The translations under genes were made by a program, and so were the position numbers. 15,279 nt of DNA from an uncultured Eubacteriales bacterium (GTDB lineage Bacteria > Bacillota > Clostridia > Oscillospirales > Acutalibacteraceae): contig ONUD01000123.1 of NCBI GenBank assembly GCA_900320925.1, positions 1-15,279 of the forward strand, given 5' to 3'. Numbering within the stretch: the first letter of the stretch is position 1; the number at the start of each line of letters is the position of its first letter. Under the pieces are notes generated by a model that saw nothing but the letters and a program-made list of their open reading frames with translations, did not search any database and was not told the origin of the DNA. Of this stretch, positions 1 to 7,628 are shown one piece after another.

Positions 1-3000
1 ATAGCTGGCGGGTTCTGTAATCAAGGCACCGCCGCCACCGCCACCGCCGCCGCCACCGCCGCCGCCACCGCCGCCGGCAACGTAGCCCGGAACATAATCC
101 TGTTTGGCAATGGTATTAACGGTATATTCACCGCTGCTCATACCGCCCAAAGACAGGATATGGCAGTGTTTGGAGGCATCGAGAGCATAGTCAACACTTT
201 TGCCGCCGCTATGGGAGATAATGACATTGCGGTAACTGCTCGGGAATGTATAGAAGTAATAGTTGCCGGAATGGTGAATCATACCGTTGCCAGGCCATAA
301 TGGTGTCAATTGATCCGATGTACTGTTCCAGATATAGATATTAGGATTGGAATAGCTTCCCTTGGTATCCACGATGACACACTGTTCATCACTGGCAAGT
401 GTAATCTGATCGGTAAAGTCTACATTCAGGACAGGATCCGTAGCCATTGTTTCAATGTTGTAGCCGCCGCTTGCGGGAGCCACCGTACCACCCGTACCCG
501 GTGTACCGCCGGCAGGTTCTGAGGTATAGGTTCTCGGATAGATGGCGTTGACATTCACGAGGTTGGCCGTGTTGTCCATCACGATTACAAATTCACCGCT
601 GGCAGGTACTGTCACCTCTCTGGTAATCTGACCTCCGGTATTGGAAGCGGTGATTTCAAGCCGTTTGGTGGGATCCGTTTCATAATGAGCCATACAATAG
701 GAAAGCGTATGCACCTGATTGTTATGATCCACCACGCTGTAGCTTCCCTCACTGCGGGTAGGAATCACTTCCGAGGTACCCTGCACTTTCACCTTGATAG
801 AACCGAGCATCTGAAGATCGGCATCAGCGGTCGGGATATACAAGGTTGTCAACGGTCTGAGCATTACAACAGGATGGGCAGGATCTGTGTCATTCACAAA
901 CACATACTTGTCAGAAGCGTTCTGGTTATATTCCAGCGGAGAGGTCGCAATTTCCTCGCCCGCCTCATTCAGGACAGCCAGACAGAATTGGTTATTGGTA
1001 ACACTGCTGTCAAGTTCCATATAGTACCAGTCTGTTCTGCCGCCTTCCTGTTTAATGAAAGTATTCGGTGTACCGCTGCTGTCAATCATCGGGGTAAAGG
1101 ACGTGTTGCCGTCACCATCGATCATATTGATCCGATAGCGGAGACTGTCGTCCACAGGAGCATGGAAGTAGATTCTTGTTTTGCCCTGAGAAGCCAGTTT
1201 TGTCTGGTTCATGTCAGGCTTGATGATGGTCAGCCTGTCAATTGCCTTGTTCAGATTTTCTGCAATCTGATCCAACTGTGCCTGTGTCGTAGCCACCGCT
1301 TTGTCAGCGATAGCCTGGTTCACGGCATTCTGAAGGTTCTCTTTTGTCTGGTCGGTATAGTTCTCGCTCACATAGTTCAGACGTGCATTGGCAATAGAAA
1401 CGGCTGTATCGTAGCCTGTTGTATCCAGCACGACAGGTTCTTCGGAAGATTCCTGCGAGGATTCTTCCTGTGAAGATTCCTGAGAGGATTCCTGAGAGGA
1501 TTCCTGAGAGGATTCTTCTTCGGAAGACTGCTGAACGGGGTGTGCAATCACCGCATCAATAGCGTCACGAAGCTCATCCATGCAGGTATTGAAATCATTA
1601 TAGGACACTTCTTCCGTAGCCTGCATGGTTTCTGCCGCCACGAGTTTTGTCACCATCGCCGTTCTGTAAGATTCCTCATAGCCCTCATCGCTCTGATAGG
1701 ACTGTCCCTCTGTAATCAGTGTGTCCATTCCGTCTCTGGCAATCATCTTTGCATTGACAGAAGCAATGGCAGAAGTGAGGTTGGCAATATCTGTATTGGC
1801 CTGCTGTTTGGTAAGGTTGTGGGTTGCATAGTCAGCTTTGGCAACGGCATAAGAAGCCGTCGGCATCATAAAGGCAACATACTCACCATTGTCATAGTTT
1901 CTCTTATTGTTGGCAATCGTGTCACCTTGTGCAATCAGAGCCTGCAACTGATTGAGCAGACCTTCATCGGCTGTTGCGGAGACCAAACCTGCCAAAGCGG
2001 TATTAATACGGTCAATATAGCCGCTGTACACAACATCCGCCGCATCTATTTTCTGTCTGGCGGTAGAACCCGACTGGTTACGGATAAAGTCCTTGTCATT
2101 ATAGACAGCGATAGCACCGATCTCCGTAGGAGTCGTACCCGTGCCGTTCAAAGCGTCCGCCAATGGCTGATAGCTGTCCGTTGTGTAGTCACTTGCCACA
2201 GCAAGGAATGCTTCCTGCATGACATTATAGAGTTCCTCACGCTTGGAGGATGAATCCAGCAGGGATGCCCAATAGTTCAGCTTCGGGGAGGACTTTTCAT
2301 CGGTATTATAGTTCTTCGCATGAATCGTCACATATTTGGTCACAGAAGTTGCCGATTCCGCCTCTGCCCCAATAGCTTTCAGAGCAGACAGTTCGCTGGC
2401 ATGGGACTCCAGGTAGTTGACATAGCTGCCTGCCCCACCCAGCACGGAATCCATCACGATCCATGCTTCGGGAGTAGCATCGGGAGCCGTGCTGTCCGCA
2501 TGAGGGATCACACTGGACAGGCTGTAGGTAACGCCCCTGTATTGGATAGAGATATTGAATGTCTTTTTCGTTTCTACATTGGCAACCCACCAGCCGCAGC
2601 CTTCATATTCCATGGTAATACCGGAGGTTTTTTTGTTGCCTGTATATTCTTTGTAGCCGTATTTGGTATCAGAATATTTGCCAGCGGATACAAGGTAGGA
2701 TCTGCCGCTGATAGCGGTTCCGTCGGAATTGGTAATACTGGTAATCTCAGGTGCGGAAACACCTGCCGTATTGGTCACCTCATTGTTATTATCATCTTTT
2801 GCCCTGAAATGCACCGTGGTTTTCTGGTTTCTGACATAAACGACCATGGTATCATCCAGATGGTCAATACCGTTCCAGCCGCCGCCTCTGTAATAGGCGA
2901 TATAGTGGTTATCAGCACCTTTCGGATTGTTCAGGAATTCAAAGTAGATGTTTTTATCATCCTCATTGAGGTACCAAAGATGGAACATCTCACAGGTCTG

Positions 3001-3960
3001 GGTATTGATATCACCGTCGCTGTTACGCATGGTACCTTCTTTACCGAAAATGATATTGAAGAAGTTGACACGGCTCTCGTTCATCTTATAGTCACCGGCA
3101 TACCAACCGCTGCCCTGGGAAATCATTTTTCCCTGAAGACCTGCGGTACTGCCCGACCATGCACCGTTGGGTTCCTCTTTCTCACTTTCCTGTTGGGAGT
3201 CGATCAGTCTTTGATAGTACGATGTCGGAATATCGTCCTCCAAAGTGGACGGGACGTTCTTCCAAGAGCCGGTACTGTTGCTCATATAAGCGTGGCCTCT
3301 GGTATCCTTATAGGTCCAGATATAGTAACACAATGCCCAGCCCTTGTCATGCAGTTCCTTGGGCAGTTTCAGATTCAGGTGGATCGTATCGGATGCCACA
3401 GTACGACCTGTAGGGGTACTGCTGCTGATAACGGTCACACGGTTCTGGGAGCCTGCCGCACCGATGTTAAACGTAACGGAGAGTGTCACCATTTTACCTC
3501 TTTTCCCGAATGCATCGGAAAAATGGGAATAGCCTGTCAGTTTGAGCGTAGCAGAATCACCGCTGCCGCTGGCAGGATTATATTCTGCCTGCACATAGGT
3601 ATTGCTGCTGGAAATCACACTGCTGTCACCAATCTGGTAATAGGTTTCACTGGCATGGGTCACCGCATTTTCTCTTTCCCTCTTGGAGAGGTACTCCACA
3701 CGGCGTTCTGTTGCCCCTACCGGTGAACCGATGGCGGAGTAGTCCTCCACCTGTGTATTGTAGTAAGATTCGGCATACTCCAAAGCACTTTTGACATCAA
3801 CGAATGCCTGTCTGCCGTTGACCGTCACGGTAGTGACCGAAAGGCTGGAGAGTGCAATAAAGATCAGACCTGCCGCCAGAATCACCAATACGATACTGAT
3901 AACGATAGCCACGGGCAAAGTAAGACCTTTTTTACTGTTTTTCACAACAGGTTGTTTCAT
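1..3960 (-). CDS. Giant modular prepilin, putative pilus-tip adhesin with starch-binding-like module (3' partial)
   Basis: The frame is open from the ATG at 3960 to the window edge, giving 1320 residues and no stop, so the C terminus is missing. The N terminus reads N-S-K-K-G followed by L-T-L-P-V and a hydrophobic helix to about residue 36: a class III prepilin signal cut after Gly12. Mature position 5 is Val, not Glu, as in GspK/PilX-type minor pilins. A beta-rich pilin-like part runs to about 180. Aromatic-rich beta modules follow at about 204-335 and 380-490, then a helical region 500-806 with two FIVAR-like repeats, a Ser/Gln/Glu linker (808-841), a good FIVAR match (842-912), another beta module (927-1021), and a CBM26-like module at about 1185-1268 with IYIW and LWPGNGM motifs. 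Sixteen Gly occupy 1296-1311. It is the last visible gene of the minor-pilin operon, 21 nt after its neighbour, with AAAGGAGA as RBS. Inference: a pilus-tip adhesin. The prepilin start is solid; the starch ligand is a family-level guess. Confidence 0.85.
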   Translation of the reverse strand, partial: MKQPVVKNSKKGLTLPVAIVISIVLVILAAGLIFIALSSLSVTTVTVNGRQAFVDVKSALEYAESYYNTQVEDYSAIGSPVGATERRVEYLSKRERENAVTHASETYYQIGDSSVISSSNTYVQAEYNPASGSGDSATLKLTGYSHFSDAFGKRGKMVTLSVTFNIGAAGSQNRVTVISSSTPTGRTVASDTIHLNLKLPKELHDKGWALCYYIWTYKDTRGHAYMSNSTGSWKNVPSTLEDDIPTSYYQRLIDSQQESEKEEPNGAWSGSTAGLQGKMISQGSGWYAGDYKMNESRVNFFNIIFGKEGTMRNSDGDINTQTCEMFHLWYLNEDDKNIYFEFLNNPKGADNHYIAYYRGGGWNGIDHLDDTMVVYVRNQKTTVHFRAKDDNNNEVTNTAGVSAPEITSITNSDGTAISGRSYLVSAGKYSDTKYGYKEYTGNKKTSGITMEYEGCGWWVANVETKKTFNISIQYRGVTYSLSSVIPHADSTAPDATPEAWIVMDSVLGGAGSYVNYLESHASELSALKAIGAEAESATSVTKYVTIHAKNYNTDEKSSPKLNYWASLLDSSSKREELYNVMQEAFLAVASDYTTDSYQPLADALNGTGTTPTEIGAIAVYNDKDFIRNQSGSTARQKIDAADVVYSGYIDRINTALAGLVSATADEGLLNQLQALIAQGDTIANNKRNYDNGEYVAFMMPTASYAVAKADYATHNLTKQQANTDIANLTSAIASVNAKMIARDGMDTLITEGQSYQSDEGYEESYRTAMVTKLVAAETMQATEEVSYNDFNTCMDELRDAIDAVIAHPVQQSSEEESSQESSQESSQESSQEESSQESSEEPVVLDTTGYDTAVSIANARLNYVSENYTDQTKENLQNAVNQAIADKAVATTQAQLDQIAENLNKAIDRLTIIKPDMNQTKLASQGKTRIYFHAPVDDSLRYRINMIDGDGNTSFTPMIDSSGTPNTFIKQEGGRTDWYYMELDSSVTNNQFCLAVLNEAGEEIATSPLEYNQNASDKYVFVNDTDPAHPVVMLRPLTTLYIPTADADLQMLGSIKVKVQGTSEVIPTRSEGSYSVVDHNNQVHTLSYCMAHYETDPTKRLEITASNTGGQITREVTVPASGEFVIVMDNTANLVNVNAIYPRTYTSEPAGGTPGTGGTVAPASGGYNIETMATDPVLNVDFTDQITLASDEQCVIVDTKGSYSNPNIYIWNSTSDQLTPLWPGNGMIHHSGNYYFYTFPSSYRNVIISHSGGKSVDYALDASKHCHILSLGGMSSGEYTVNTIAKQDYVPGYVAGGGGGGGGGGGGGGGGALITEPASY
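28..75 (-). repeat. Poly-glycine trinucleotide repeat (16 Gly codons) in the giant prepilin
   Basis: Sixteen consecutive GGC/GGT codons encode an uninterrupted Gly run at residues 1296-1311. It probably forms a flexible linker between the CBM26-like module and whatever lies beyond the window edge. The coding strand is dense in GG pairs, so in-frame slippage or two-layer G-quadruplex formation is possible. The codons are mixed (GGC with GGT interspersed), which would reduce but not abolish slippage. Confidence 0.9.
1477..1512 (-). repeat. Three exact tandem 12-bp repeats encoding S-S-Q-E units
   Basis: TTCCTGAGAGGA (plus-strand reading) occurs three times head to tail, with degenerate copies on both sides from about 1441 to 1530. 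It encodes a Ser/Gln/Glu-rich linker at about residues 808-841 of the giant prepilin, between two FIVAR-like segments. As the unit is a multiple of three, copy-number change alters linker length without breaking the frame. Confidence 0.9.
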
Positions 3961-3981
3961 ACCGTTTTCATTCTCCTTTCT

Positions 3982-4590
3982 TTAGAAGTTAAAGACGATA
4001 GCTGTATCAACGCCTGTAACGATGAGCGAATATGACGGAGAATAATCTACAAATCGGTCTGTCTGACCCGTGATCAAGGTTGCCATTTCTTCCTTGTCAA
4101 TATTATTCATCACGGTCTGACCTGTCAGCGTATAGCCGCTGTCCATTTCGATTTTGTAGTTCAGATAAATGGAGCTGCCGTCTTCCAGTTCGCTCTGATC
4201 CCTCTTCTGACGTTCAAACCTGACTGTCACCTGCTTCACGTTTTCATAGGTCAGCTTTTCTTTCTCGCCCGCAAGACTGTAGTCAAACGTCCTGACCACA
4301 TCATTCACCTCGGCAACATAAAAGCCGAAACTGGCTGTATCGGGGATTGCTGAGACCGTTCCTGTATTGATCACCTTTGCCTTGCGGCAGACACGGGCAT
4401 TCCTCACCAGATAATCCTCCAGCAGCAGTGCCACATTCTGTTCTTTTTCCATCATGGCGGCTTCCGAGTAATTATTCATTGCCGACACCACGATAGTCAG
4501 TGACAGTCCCGACACGATACCGAGAATGGCCACTGTCACAACCAGTTCCACCAGTGTCAGACCTTTTTTGGAGCGTACACGTTTTCTCAT
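3982..4590 (-). CDS. Minor type IV prepilin, GspJ/PilW-like
   Basis: 202-residue prepilin. The leader is R-S-K-K-G (cut after Gly10), then L-T-L-V-E-L with Glu at mature position 5 and a hydrophobic helix to about residue 36, which would anchor the precursor in the membrane and pack in the pilus core. The rest is a soluble, beta-rich domain. It is the second gene of the minor-pilin operon: its RBS (AAGGAGGGG) overlaps the stop codon of the preceding minor pilin, and the giant prepilin follows 21 nt later. Length and position suggest the GspJ/PilW role in a tip-initiating complex, but the globular domain has no motif I recognise, so the family name is inferred from N terminus and context. Its stop is in frame with the next gene's start. 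Confidence 0.88.
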   Translation of the reverse strand: MRKRVRSKKGLTLVELVVTVAILGIVSGLSLTIVVSAMNNYSEAAMMEKEQNVALLLEDYLVRNARVCRKAKVINTGTVSAIPDTASFGFYVAEVNDVVRTFDYSLAGEKEKLTYENVKQVTVRFERQKRDQSELEDGSSIYLNYKIEMDSGYTLTGQTVMNNIDKEEMATLITGQTDRFVDYSPSYSLIVTGVDTAIVFNF

Positions 4591-4605
4591 GGTTTCTTCC
4601 CCTCC

Positions 4606-5112
4606 TTACTGGTCAGCATACGGCATAAACGAAACAATCTCGGCAAATCCGCCGTCAGGAGTTGCTGCTGCGGTTCTGATACGGATTCCTTTGATGGTTG
4701 CCGACGACGTTCCCTGGAGGATCTCCTCCGCATCGGGATCGATATTATACTGAAGGTCATAGTGGCTATCGGGATAGTCAGCATCCACAGAGTACTGCAC
4801 ATCAGGGAAAACGCTCACAGCCATATTATGGACAGCATTATTGGCATCTGTGAGATCCAGCAGGTGATCCTGCACATCCGTACTGTCAATAAAGTCATAG
4901 TTTTTGATGCCATACATGAGCAGTTCATTCAGTGAAGCACTTCTGGCAGCCGCCTGATTTTTGGCAGCGTTATCCACTGTTGTTTTATATCCCATTACGA
5001 TGGCACCGGATGTTGAACCCATCACCATGGCGATAATCGTCACGCCGACCAGCAATTCCACCAATGACATACCCTTTTTAGAGTTCCGTTTTGGAATTTT
5101 CTTTTGGTTCAT
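4606..5112 (-). CDS. Minor type IV prepilin, GspI/PilV-like
   Basis: 168-residue prepilin, first gene of the minor-pilin operon. The leader is N-S-K-K-G (cut after Gly14), followed by M-S-L-V-E-L with Glu at mature position 5 and a hydrophobic helix to about residue 40. The ORF can be extended to a TTG at 5130, but AAGGGAG at 5121-5127 lies 8 nt before the ATG at 5112, so that ATG is preferred. The soluble part is acidic and Asp-rich with no motif I recognise. Together with the two downstream prepilins it matches the usual I/J/K set of minor (pseudo)pilins that prime assembly and sit at the tip. That role is inferred from order and N terminus, not from a recognised globular fold. Confidence 0.87.
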   Translation of the reverse strand: MNQKKIPKRNSKKGMSLVELLVGVTIIAMVMGSTSGAIVMGYKTTVDNAAKNQAAARSASLNELLMYGIKNYDFIDSTDVQDHLLDLTDANNAVHNMAVSVFPDVQYSVDADYPDSHYDLQYNIDPDAEEILQGTSSATIKGIRIRTAAATPDGGFAEIVSFMPYADQ

Positions 5113-5159
5113 CAGTTCTTCTCCCTTCAACCGATTGATAACAAGTTATGTATAGTTCC

Positions 5160-5187
5160 ATTATACTATAAATAAATTTTGATTCAA
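5160..5187 (-). promoter_or_regulatory. Promoter of the minor-pilin operon
   Basis: Minus-strand -35 TTGAAT (5182-5187), 16-nt spacer, perfect -10 TATAAT (5160-5165), in a strongly AT-rich gap. The predicted transcript starts about 40 nt before the ATG at 5112. With the terminator just upstream, this makes the minor pilins a transcription unit separate from pilC. Confidence 0.7.
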
Positions 5188-5256
5188 GTTCTTTTTTATC
5201 TGCAATTCCAACAAATTATCTTTTAAAAAATTGTAAATTTTTTATGAATATACTCT

Positions 5257-5292
5257 GAAAAAGGCAGACTTGCACCGCCAAGCCTGCCTTTT
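5257..5292 (-). terminator. Rho-independent terminator after pilC
   Basis: Inverted repeat with arms 5259-5270 and 5281-5292 (aaaaggcag...ctgcctttt) and one mismatch. On the minus strand the hairpin runs into a T-rich end. It lies 19 nt after the pilC stop and marks the end of the pilMN-to-pilC operon. Confidence 0.75.
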
Positions 5293-5311
5293 CACCTGCA
5301 AGACAAATCTG

Positions 5312-6538
5312 TTATTTGATAATGCTGTACATACCGAACATAGGCATATACATACCGACGACGAGGAAACCTACGACAACACCGATAATCACGGTCATAA
5401 TCGGTGTCATGGAGTCTGTGAGTTTCTGTGTCGATTCATCGGTTTGTGTTTCAAAGAGATCCGCCATTTTCATCAGGGAGTCACCCAGCATACCGGATTC
5501 CTCACCGACACGAATCATAGAAACGAGAATCGAATCAAAGACGGGGTGCTTTGCCATTGCTTCATTGATTGTCACGCCGATCTGCACATCGTCCAGCACG
5601 AACTGCACCTTTTCACGGACAAAGATATTTGGTACGGCATCTCTTGCCAGAGCCATTGCCCTGTGGATCGGGATACCGGCCTCTGTCAGGGTAGACATCA
5701 GGCGGCAGAAACGTGCCAAAGAGCTTTGGCGGATGATGGGGCCGACAAGCGGGATTTTCAGCAGATATTCTGCCACAATCATGGCAAACCTGTCGTTATT
5801 CTTTTTCAGCATGATAAAGCCAAAAATCAGTGCTGCCACCACAATCACGGTAATCAGCCAGTAGTTGATAAGGAAGTCAGAGAAATTCAGCAGTACCTGG
5901 GTAATCCCCGGCAATTCCGCACCGAAGCCGTCATACACGCCTTTGAATCGTGGAATAACGAATACCGTAAAGATGATAATAACGCCGATAACCAGCACAA
6001 TCAGGAAAATGGGGTACATCATGGCACTCTTGATTTTGCCTGCCAGAGCCATACCTTTTTTACAGATCAAAGCACTCTGTTCAAAGGCTTCATCAATACG
6101 GCCGTTCGCCTCACCGGCTTCGATAATGCTCAGATACACTCCCGGAAAGCCGGCAAAGTTTCTCATGGCCTGGGAGAGGGTAAAACCACTGTAGAGGTTT
6201 TCATTGATTTCCTGAAGGATTTTTTTCATACCCACATCTTTTTCGGTCTGGATCATGATATCCATGGACATAGAGAGGTTAATACCTGCTCTCATCATCA
6301 TGCCCATCTGGTTAAAGAACATCAGCAGCTTTTTCGGTTTGATTTTTCTGGTATGGATATCGCCGCCGATGTCCATATTCCAGATACTTTCGCCGTCACT
6401 TTTGCCTGATTCCACGATTTCCTGCACAATCAGACCCTTGTCACGAAGCATACTGACAGCAAGACTTTGGGTATCCGCCTCGATAGTACCTTCCTTTTTC
6501 TGGTTTCTGGCGTTCATCGCCGTATATTTATACTTCAA
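5312..6538 (-). CDS. pilC: Type IV pilus inner-membrane platform protein PilC
   Basis: 408 residues, the usual PilC/GspF length. Two T2SSF domains are visible at about 71-196 and 274-397, each ending at or in a membrane segment, with typical E-A-G-E-A-N-G and G-E-E-S-G-M-L turns. Membrane helices fall at about 174-196, 224-245 and 379-402. The N-terminal ~65 residues (start Y-K-Y-T-A-M-N-A, then G-T-I-E-A) are the usual cytoplasmic lead-in. PilC is the rotor/platform that couples PilB and PilT to pilin insertion. The start is a TTG at 6538 with AGAGGT at 6547-6552, 8 nt upstream; starting at the ATG seven codons later would cut the conserved lead-in. It follows pilT by 13 nt, its RBS touches the pilT stop, and a terminator follows. 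Confidence 0.96.
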   Translation of the reverse strand: MKYKYTAMNARNQKKEGTIEADTQSLAVSMLRDKGLIVQEIVESGKSDGESIWNMDIGGDIHTRKIKPKKLLMFFNQMGMMMRAGINLSMSMDIMIQTEKDVGMKKILQEINENLYSGFTLSQAMRNFAGFPGVYLSIIEAGEANGRIDEAFEQSALICKKGMALAGKIKSAMMYPIFLIVLVIGVIIIFTVFVIPRFKGVYDGFGAELPGITQVLLNFSDFLINYWLITVIVVAALIFGFIMLKKNNDRFAMIVAEYLLKIPLVGPIIRQSSLARFCRLMSTLTEAGIPIHRAMALARDAVPNIFVREKVQFVLDDVQIGVTINEAMAKHPVFDSILVSMIRVGEESGMLGDSLMKMADLFETQTDESTQKLTDSMTPIMTVIIGVVVGFLVVGMYMPMFGMYSIIK

Positions 6539-6551
6539 TTACATTCACCTC

Positions 6552-7598
6552 TTATCTTCTTGCATCAGTATCGCCAATATCAAAGTTCCAGGCTCTTGCA
6601 ATCTGTTCTGTAATCAGACCCTGTGCAAGGAGGTTGTCAATACTCTTGCTCATGGTAATCATGCCGTACTGCTGACCGAGCTGGATAGACTGCTGGATAT
6701 TGGCGACCTTATTTTCACGAATCAGGTTGCTGATAGCGGTCGTACAGAACATGATTTCAAACGCTGCAATACGTCCGCCGGTAGCACGTGGGAGCAGTCT
6801 TTGAGAGATAACCGCTTTCAGAGAGGTAGAAAGCTGGACTCTGATTTGCTGCTGCTGGTCGGGCGGGAAGATATCAACAAGACGGTCGATCGTTTTCGCA
6901 GCACCCTCGGTATGTACGGTAGAGAATACCAAGTGACCGGTTTCGGTTGCGGTCAGGGCGATCTGGATAGACTCACGGTCACGCATTTCACCGACGAGGA
7001 TAATATCGGGGTCCTCACGCATGGCAGCACGCAGTGCCATCGGATAGGAACGGCTGTCAAGGCCGATTTCTCTTTGGTTGATAATGCAGCGTTTGGGTGT
7101 ATGGAGGAACTCGACAGGGTCCTCAATGGTAATAATATGCTTACTTTTATACTTATTGATTTCGTTAATCAAGGCTGCCAGTGTGGTGGATTTACCGGAG
7201 CCGGTAGGGCCGCACATCAGCACCAGACCCGAATTCAGATCCAAGGTTTTTCTGATGGAGTTTGGCAGGTTCAGTGTTGACAATTCAGGGACAACGCTGT
7301 TGATAACACGCAGTACCAAAGCGGTACCGTTACGCTGTCTGAAGGCATTGGCTCTGAAACGTCCGCATTCACCGATCTCCACAGCGGCATCGGCCTCACC
7401 TGTCTGGAGGAACGTTTCAAAACGGGACTGATTGAGTACTGCCTTGATAATGGCAGTGACCTCGGCTTCATTGAGAGCCGGATCGTTGGTAAAGAACACA
7501 TTACCGTGCAGGCGGTAAGCCGGATGGTTGCCGGAAGCGATATGAATATCGGAAGCCCCCTTGCTGACGGCTTCTTTTACAAGGCTGTAAAAATCCAT
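6552..7598 (-). CDS. pilT: Twitching-motility retraction ATPase PilT
   Basis: 348 residues, typical PilT length. Visible motifs: Walker A GPTGSGKST (130-138), Asp box T-I-E-D-P-V-E (about 157-163), Walker B region DPDIILVGEMRD (196-207) with the PilT-type G-E-M-R-D, His box GHLVFSTVHT (221-230), and AISNLIRE (288-295), which matches the A-I-R-N-L-I-R-E signature of retraction ATPases. It is a cytoplasmic hexamer that powers pilus depolymerisation. It lacks the N-terminal extension and zinc cysteines of PilB. It sits 30 nt after pilB and 13 nt before pilC. Its presence argues that these pili retract, supporting twitching, DNA uptake or pulling on a bound surface. Confidence 0.97.
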   Translation of the reverse strand: MDFYSLVKEAVSKGASDIHIASGNHPAYRLHGNVFFTNDPALNEAEVTAIIKAVLNQSRFETFLQTGEADAAVEIGECGRFRANAFRQRNGTALVLRVINSVVPELSTLNLPNSIRKTLDLNSGLVLMCGPTGSGKSTTLAALINEINKYKSKHIITIEDPVEFLHTPKRCIINQREIGLDSRSYPMALRAAMREDPDIILVGEMRDRESIQIALTATETGHLVFSTVHTEGAAKTIDRLVDIFPPDQQQQIRVQLSTSLKAVISQRLLPRATGGRIAAFEIMFCTTAISNLIRENKVANIQQSIQLGQQYGMITMSKSIDNLLAQGLITEQIARAWNFDIGDTDARR

Positions 7599-7628
7599 TT
7601 AACATCTACCCCATTCTTAAATAATATA

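Noticed and set aside
1441..1530. Possible CRISPR-like array
   Set aside because: The 12-bp repeats are contiguous, in frame and without spacers; they encode a protein linker.
310..3726. Long plus-strand ORFs over the giant prepilin (up to 468 codons)
   Set aside because: They lie in the mirrored frame of a gene that rarely uses TTA, CTA and TCA codons, so antisense stops are scarce. The translations are Cys/His-rich and lack recognisable domains, while the minus frame encodes a coherent prepilin.
3961..3984. Stop-codon readthrough joining the GspJ-like pilin to the giant prepilin
   Set aside because: The two genes are in the same frame across a TAA and seven codons, but the second has its own RBS and a full prepilin signal, so in-frame placement is probably chance.
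6536..6544. ATG-TAA start-stop just before the pilC TTG start
   Set aside because: It lies too close to the RBS and is only two codons; probably incidental.
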